8,833 bases of DNA from Candidatus Colicola caccequi (GTDB lineage Bacteria; Bacteroidota; Bacteroidia; Bacteroidales; Paludibacteraceae). Positions 6,688 through 8,833 of this stretch are shown piece by piece. Under the pieces are notes generated by a model that worked only from the letters and a program-made list of their open reading frames with translations, did no database searches and was not told the DNA's origin. The stretch lies in assembly GCA_018065205.1 (NCBI GenBank), contig JAGHTR010000034.1, forward strand, positions 1-8,833. Reading direction: 5' to 3'. The first letter of the stretch is position 1. Each line of letters opens with the position of its first letter. The position numbers were made by a program, and so were the translations under genes.

Positions 6688-7484
6688 TTCTTATAGCCCT
6701 ACTATCCGTCACCTGCTTGTATGCCAAACAACGATTGACGCCTTACTTGACCGACTCTGCCAATAACACCGGCATTGCTGTCATTGTATGTCCAGGCGGC
6801 AGTTACTCATGGTTGGATATGCATAATGAGGGAGATAGTGTTGCTGCATGGCTCAATCAAAACGGCATCAATGCTTTTGTGTTACGCTACCGGGTGGCTA
6901 CTATTCCTGCATACGTGTTCGGATTCCGTGTGTTAGGCATTGGCCATAAGTACCCGGATATGTTGACGGACGTAGAGCAAGCATTGGAGTGGGTATACAC
7001 ACATGCCGACTCGCTACGTATCAACCGCAACCGTATTGGGGTAATGGGATTCTCTGCCGGAGGACACTTAACGATGCTGTCGTACTTATATAACCGCACG
7101 GACTATAAACCTACTTTTTTATGTCCTATCTATCCGGTCGTAACGATGCGTGACAAGACATACACGCATCAGCGTAGCCGTCGAGGAGCATTAGGAGTAT
7201 GGAGGCAGTGGAATAAAGCCATGCAGGACTCGCTTTCCATTGAAGACCACGTCCGTAGTGACTGCCCACCTGTTTTTCTTGTTAATTGTCAAGATGACCC
7301 GGTGGTTAAGTACCACAACAGTGAAATGTTAGATTCTGCCTTAACCGTACATCACGTACCACATCAATACCTACAGTACCACACCGGAGGACATGGTTTT
7401 GGAGCAACAGTAATTAAAGGCACGGAAGAGTGCCATCAATGGAAAAAAGAATTTATACAATGGATATCGAATTTGAATCAGTAG
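6666..7484 (+). CDS. Secreted alpha/beta hydrolase (esterase, BD-FAE/acetyl-esterase-like)
   Basis: A 272-residue protein with an N-terminal signal peptide (hydrophobic core 6-19, likely cut after LYA at 20). Start codons at 6666 and 6672 are both possible; the second gives MRTR directly before the core. The mature part is an alpha/beta hydrolase: oxyanion-hole strand VIVCPGGSY (39-47), nucleophile elbow GFSAGG with Ser130, acid Asp211 in CQDDPVV, and His243 in TGGHGFG. The triad thus looks complete, and the overall arrangement is that of small esterases related to acetyl-xylan and feruloyl esterases. A Cys at 17 sits in a poor lipobox (SVTC), so a lipoprotein form is possible but not favoured. 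Within a pigment operon it could cleave or transfer an ester of the polyene conjugate in the periplasm. This is inference, and it could also be an unrelated carbohydrate esterase carried along. It overlaps the acyltransferase gene by 22 bases and the ligase by 25. Confidence 0.8.
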   Translation: MDMRTRLVLIALLSVTCLYAKQRLTPYLTDSANNTGIAVIVCPGGSYSWLDMHNEGDSVAAWLNQNGINAFVLRYRVATIPAYVFGFRVLGIGHKYPDMLTDVEQALEWVYTHADSLRINRNRIGVMGFSAGGHLTMLSYLYNRTDYKPTFLCPIYPVVTMRDKTYTHQRSRRGALGVWRQWNKAMQDSLSIEDHVRSDCPPVFLVNCQDDPVVKYHNSEMLDSALTVHHVPHQYLQYHTGGHGFGATVIKGTEECHQWKKEFIQWISNLNQ

Positions 7485-8779
7485 AAGCTATCAAGGCTTT
7501 TCAGGAACAAAAACTGCACGAACAGTTAGTCTATTTGCAGGAACACTCCCCCTTCTATCAACGGATGTTCCACGAACAGCACATTGACATTAACAAGATT
7601 CACCTATTGGAAGATCTACAACAACTACCTTTTACAGAGAAGGCCGATCTACATCGATGCAGTAACGATTTCTTATGCTGCACTCGCAGAGAGATAGTGG
7701 ATTACAGTACTACCTCCGGAACTACCGGAGAACCGGTCACCTTTGCCTATACAGACAAAGACTTGGAACGACAAGCCCTGAATGAATACAAATCATTTAT
7801 GACCGCAGGTGTAACGGAAGACTCAGTCGTGCAACTAATGCTAACCATGGATAAACGTTTCATTGCCGGAATGGCATATAGTTTAGGATTACGAAAATTA
7901 GGTGCCGGCATTATTCGTGTAGGCAATGGCATACCTGAACTACAATGGGACACAATTCAACGCGTGCAGCCGGACACGTTAATGTGCGTGCCCAGTTTTA
8001 TTCTACGGTTGGTAGAATACGCTGAGCAACACAATATTGACTATCATCATTGTTCCGTCAAGAAGATTATCTGCATCGGAGAAGGCTTGCGCAATCAAGA
8101 TTTCACGCTCAACCTCTTAGGTAAACGCATCCAACAGATATGGCCGGAAGTTGAGATGTATGCCACATATTCTTCCACCGAAATGGGTTCTACTTTTGCT
8201 GAATGCGAATATCAATGCGGCGGACACTTACACCCAGAATTGGTAATTGTAGAAATCGTAGATGAAAATGGTCGTGTTGTTCCTGATGGAGAACCCGGTG
8301 AGATAGTGATTACAACACTAGGCGTAGAAGCAATGCCCCTATTACGATTCCGCACCGGAGACATTGCTGCTAAGGTAACCGAACCATGTCGCTGTGGACG
8401 CAATAGTTATCGACTGACCCCTATTTTGGGACGCAAAAACAACATGATTAAACTCAAAGGTACCACCATCTATCCTCCTGCCATTAACGATGTACTCGAC
8501 AATGCCGAATATGTACAAAACTACGTCATTGTTGTACGCACCTCGGAGACTGGAACAGATGAAGTGGTGGTGCGTATTGGTCTCAAACCGCTACAAGCTC
8601 AATCACCCTTTGCCCAATTCAGTCAAGAGAATATCATCAAGGACCTCAAGGACCGTTTCCGCGCTCGATTGCGTGTAGCACCCATTGTGGAAGTACTTCC
8701 GGAAGATGTCATTCAGGGTATTAACTTCCCTGCTAAGTCTCGTAAACCGATTAAATTCATTGATGAACGCGTTCATTAA
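7460..8779 (+). CDS. Phenylacetate-CoA-ligase-like adenylating enzyme (acyl/aryl-activating AMP ligase)
   Basis: With ATG 7460 the protein has 439 residues, the usual PaaK length; ATG codons at 7430 and 7439 would only add residues upstream and lengthen the overlap with the hydrolase. The N-terminus matches the PaaK type (HSPFYQRMF, 29-37). Adenylation motifs are YSTTSGTTGEP (82-92, ATP phosphate loop), YATYSSTEMG (234-243), LLRFRTGDIA (294-303) and GRKNNMIKLKG (324-334), with a lysine-rich end (KSRKPIKF, 426-433) that should include the catalytic lysine. Cys248, Cys253, His256, Cys310 and Cys312 are placed as in PaaK relatives and might bind a metal. In aryl polyene pathways such a ligase (ApeH role) loads a benzoate- or cinnamate-type starter onto ACP or CoA; which acid is used here cannot be read. 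It overlaps the following gene by 17 bases. Confidence 0.87.
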   Translation: MDIEFESVEAIKAFQEQKLHEQLVYLQEHSPFYQRMFHEQHIDINKIHLLEDLQQLPFTEKADLHRCSNDFLCCTRREIVDYSTTSGTTGEPVTFAYTDKDLERQALNEYKSFMTAGVTEDSVVQLMLTMDKRFIAGMAYSLGLRKLGAGIIRVGNGIPELQWDTIQRVQPDTLMCVPSFILRLVEYAEQHNIDYHHCSVKKIICIGEGLRNQDFTLNLLGKRIQQIWPEVEMYATYSSTEMGSTFAECEYQCGGHLHPELVIVEIVDENGRVVPDGEPGEIVITTLGVEAMPLLRFRTGDIAAKVTEPCRCGRNSYRLTPILGRKNNMIKLKGTTIYPPAINDVLDNAEYVQNYVIVVRTSETGTDEVVVRIGLKPLQAQSPFAQFSQENIIKDLKDRFRARLRVAPIVEVLPEDVIQGINFPAKSRKPIKFIDERVH

Positions 8780-8833
8780 ACTATATGATTGGTTCACCTC
8801 CCACCGCAAAGCCGTTTGGGGATTAGGCATTGC
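8763..8833 (+). CDS. N-terminus of a probable MMPL/RND-type exporter (3' partial)
   Basis: From ATG 8763 the frame stays open to the window edge, giving 23 codons. The visible N-terminus has a short amphipathic stretch (KLYDWFTSHRKAVWG) followed by the beginning of a hydrophobic run. A basic, aromatic lead-in of this kind before the first membrane helix is typical of MMPL-family exporters, which regularly accompany LolA-like and ligase genes in aryl polyene and flexirubin clusters. The overlap of 17 bases with the ligase fits the spacing of the rest of the operon and supports a real gene. The family call rests mostly on context, since too little sequence is present to see any MMPL motif; another integral membrane protein is possible. 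Confidence 0.5.
   Translation, partial: MNAFIKLYDWFTSHRKAVWGLGI

Noticed and set aside
7430..7459. ATG codons at 7430 and 7439 as starts of the ligase
   Set aside because: They lengthen the overlap with the hydrolase to 46-55 bases and add residues without family resemblance. ATG 7439 cannot be fully excluded.
8603..8830. 75-codon minus-strand open frame at the right edge
   Set aside because: It is antisense to the conserved end of the ligase and to the next gene start. A convergent gene here would break an otherwise unbroken operon, and no motif supports it.
1..8833. tRNA, rRNA, CRISPR, insertion sequence, riboswitch or rho-independent terminator
   Set aside because: Coding sequence fills the whole window with gaps of at most 6 bases. 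I saw no spaced direct repeats, transposase motifs, terminal inverted repeats or GC hairpin followed by T run.

Overview
This window is a stretch of one plus-strand operon from a Gram-negative bacterium, most likely a member of the Bacteroidota (probably Bacteroidales). The assignment rests on gene content (an aryl-polyene/flexirubin-type pigment cluster with LolA-like and exporter genes), the near absence of Shine-Dalgarno sequences, and base composition somewhat below 50% GC by eye. The exact genus cannot be read from the sequence.

Twelve genes run the same way with no intergenic gap longer than 6 bases, and the first and last are cut by the window edges. In order: a half-length, cysteine-less ketosynthase-like protein (5' end missing); a four-helix small transporter of the EamA/ArnE type; a periplasmic LolA-like protein; a complete ketosynthase (FabF type); two adjacent hotdog-fold dehydratase-like proteins; an FAD oxidoreductase of the phytoene desaturase/carotenoid isomerase/retinol saturase superfamily; a FabG-type ketoreductase; a fusion of a family 2 glycosyltransferase with a lysophospholipid-type acyltransferase; a secreted alpha/beta hydrolase; a phenylacetate-CoA-ligase-like adenylating enzyme; and the first 23 codons of another gene, probably an MMPL/RND-type exporter.

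Together these look like much of an aryl polyene pathway. The ligase would activate an aromatic acid starter. Ketosynthase plus its inactive partner would extend it. FabG and the dehydratase pair would reduce and dehydrate each beta-keto unit without enoyl reduction, which leaves a conjugated polyene. The acyltransferase/glycosyltransferase would attach the polyene to a lipid or sugar-lipid carrier, and the ArnE-like, LolA-like and exporter proteins would move it to the outer membrane. Acyl carrier proteins, an aromatic ammonia-lyase, a methyltransferase or dialkylresorcinol (darA/darB) genes, all common in such clusters, are not in this window and would be expected just outside it.

The points that merit a second look are the Asp-for-Cys half ketosynthase, the complementary dehydratase pair (one has lost its catalytic histidine), the retinol-saturase-like flavoenzyme, and the flippase-like protein paired with a dolichol-phosphate-mannose-synthase-like glycosyltransferase. 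The cluster type is known. Whether this gene combination makes a new product cannot be decided from sequence alone.
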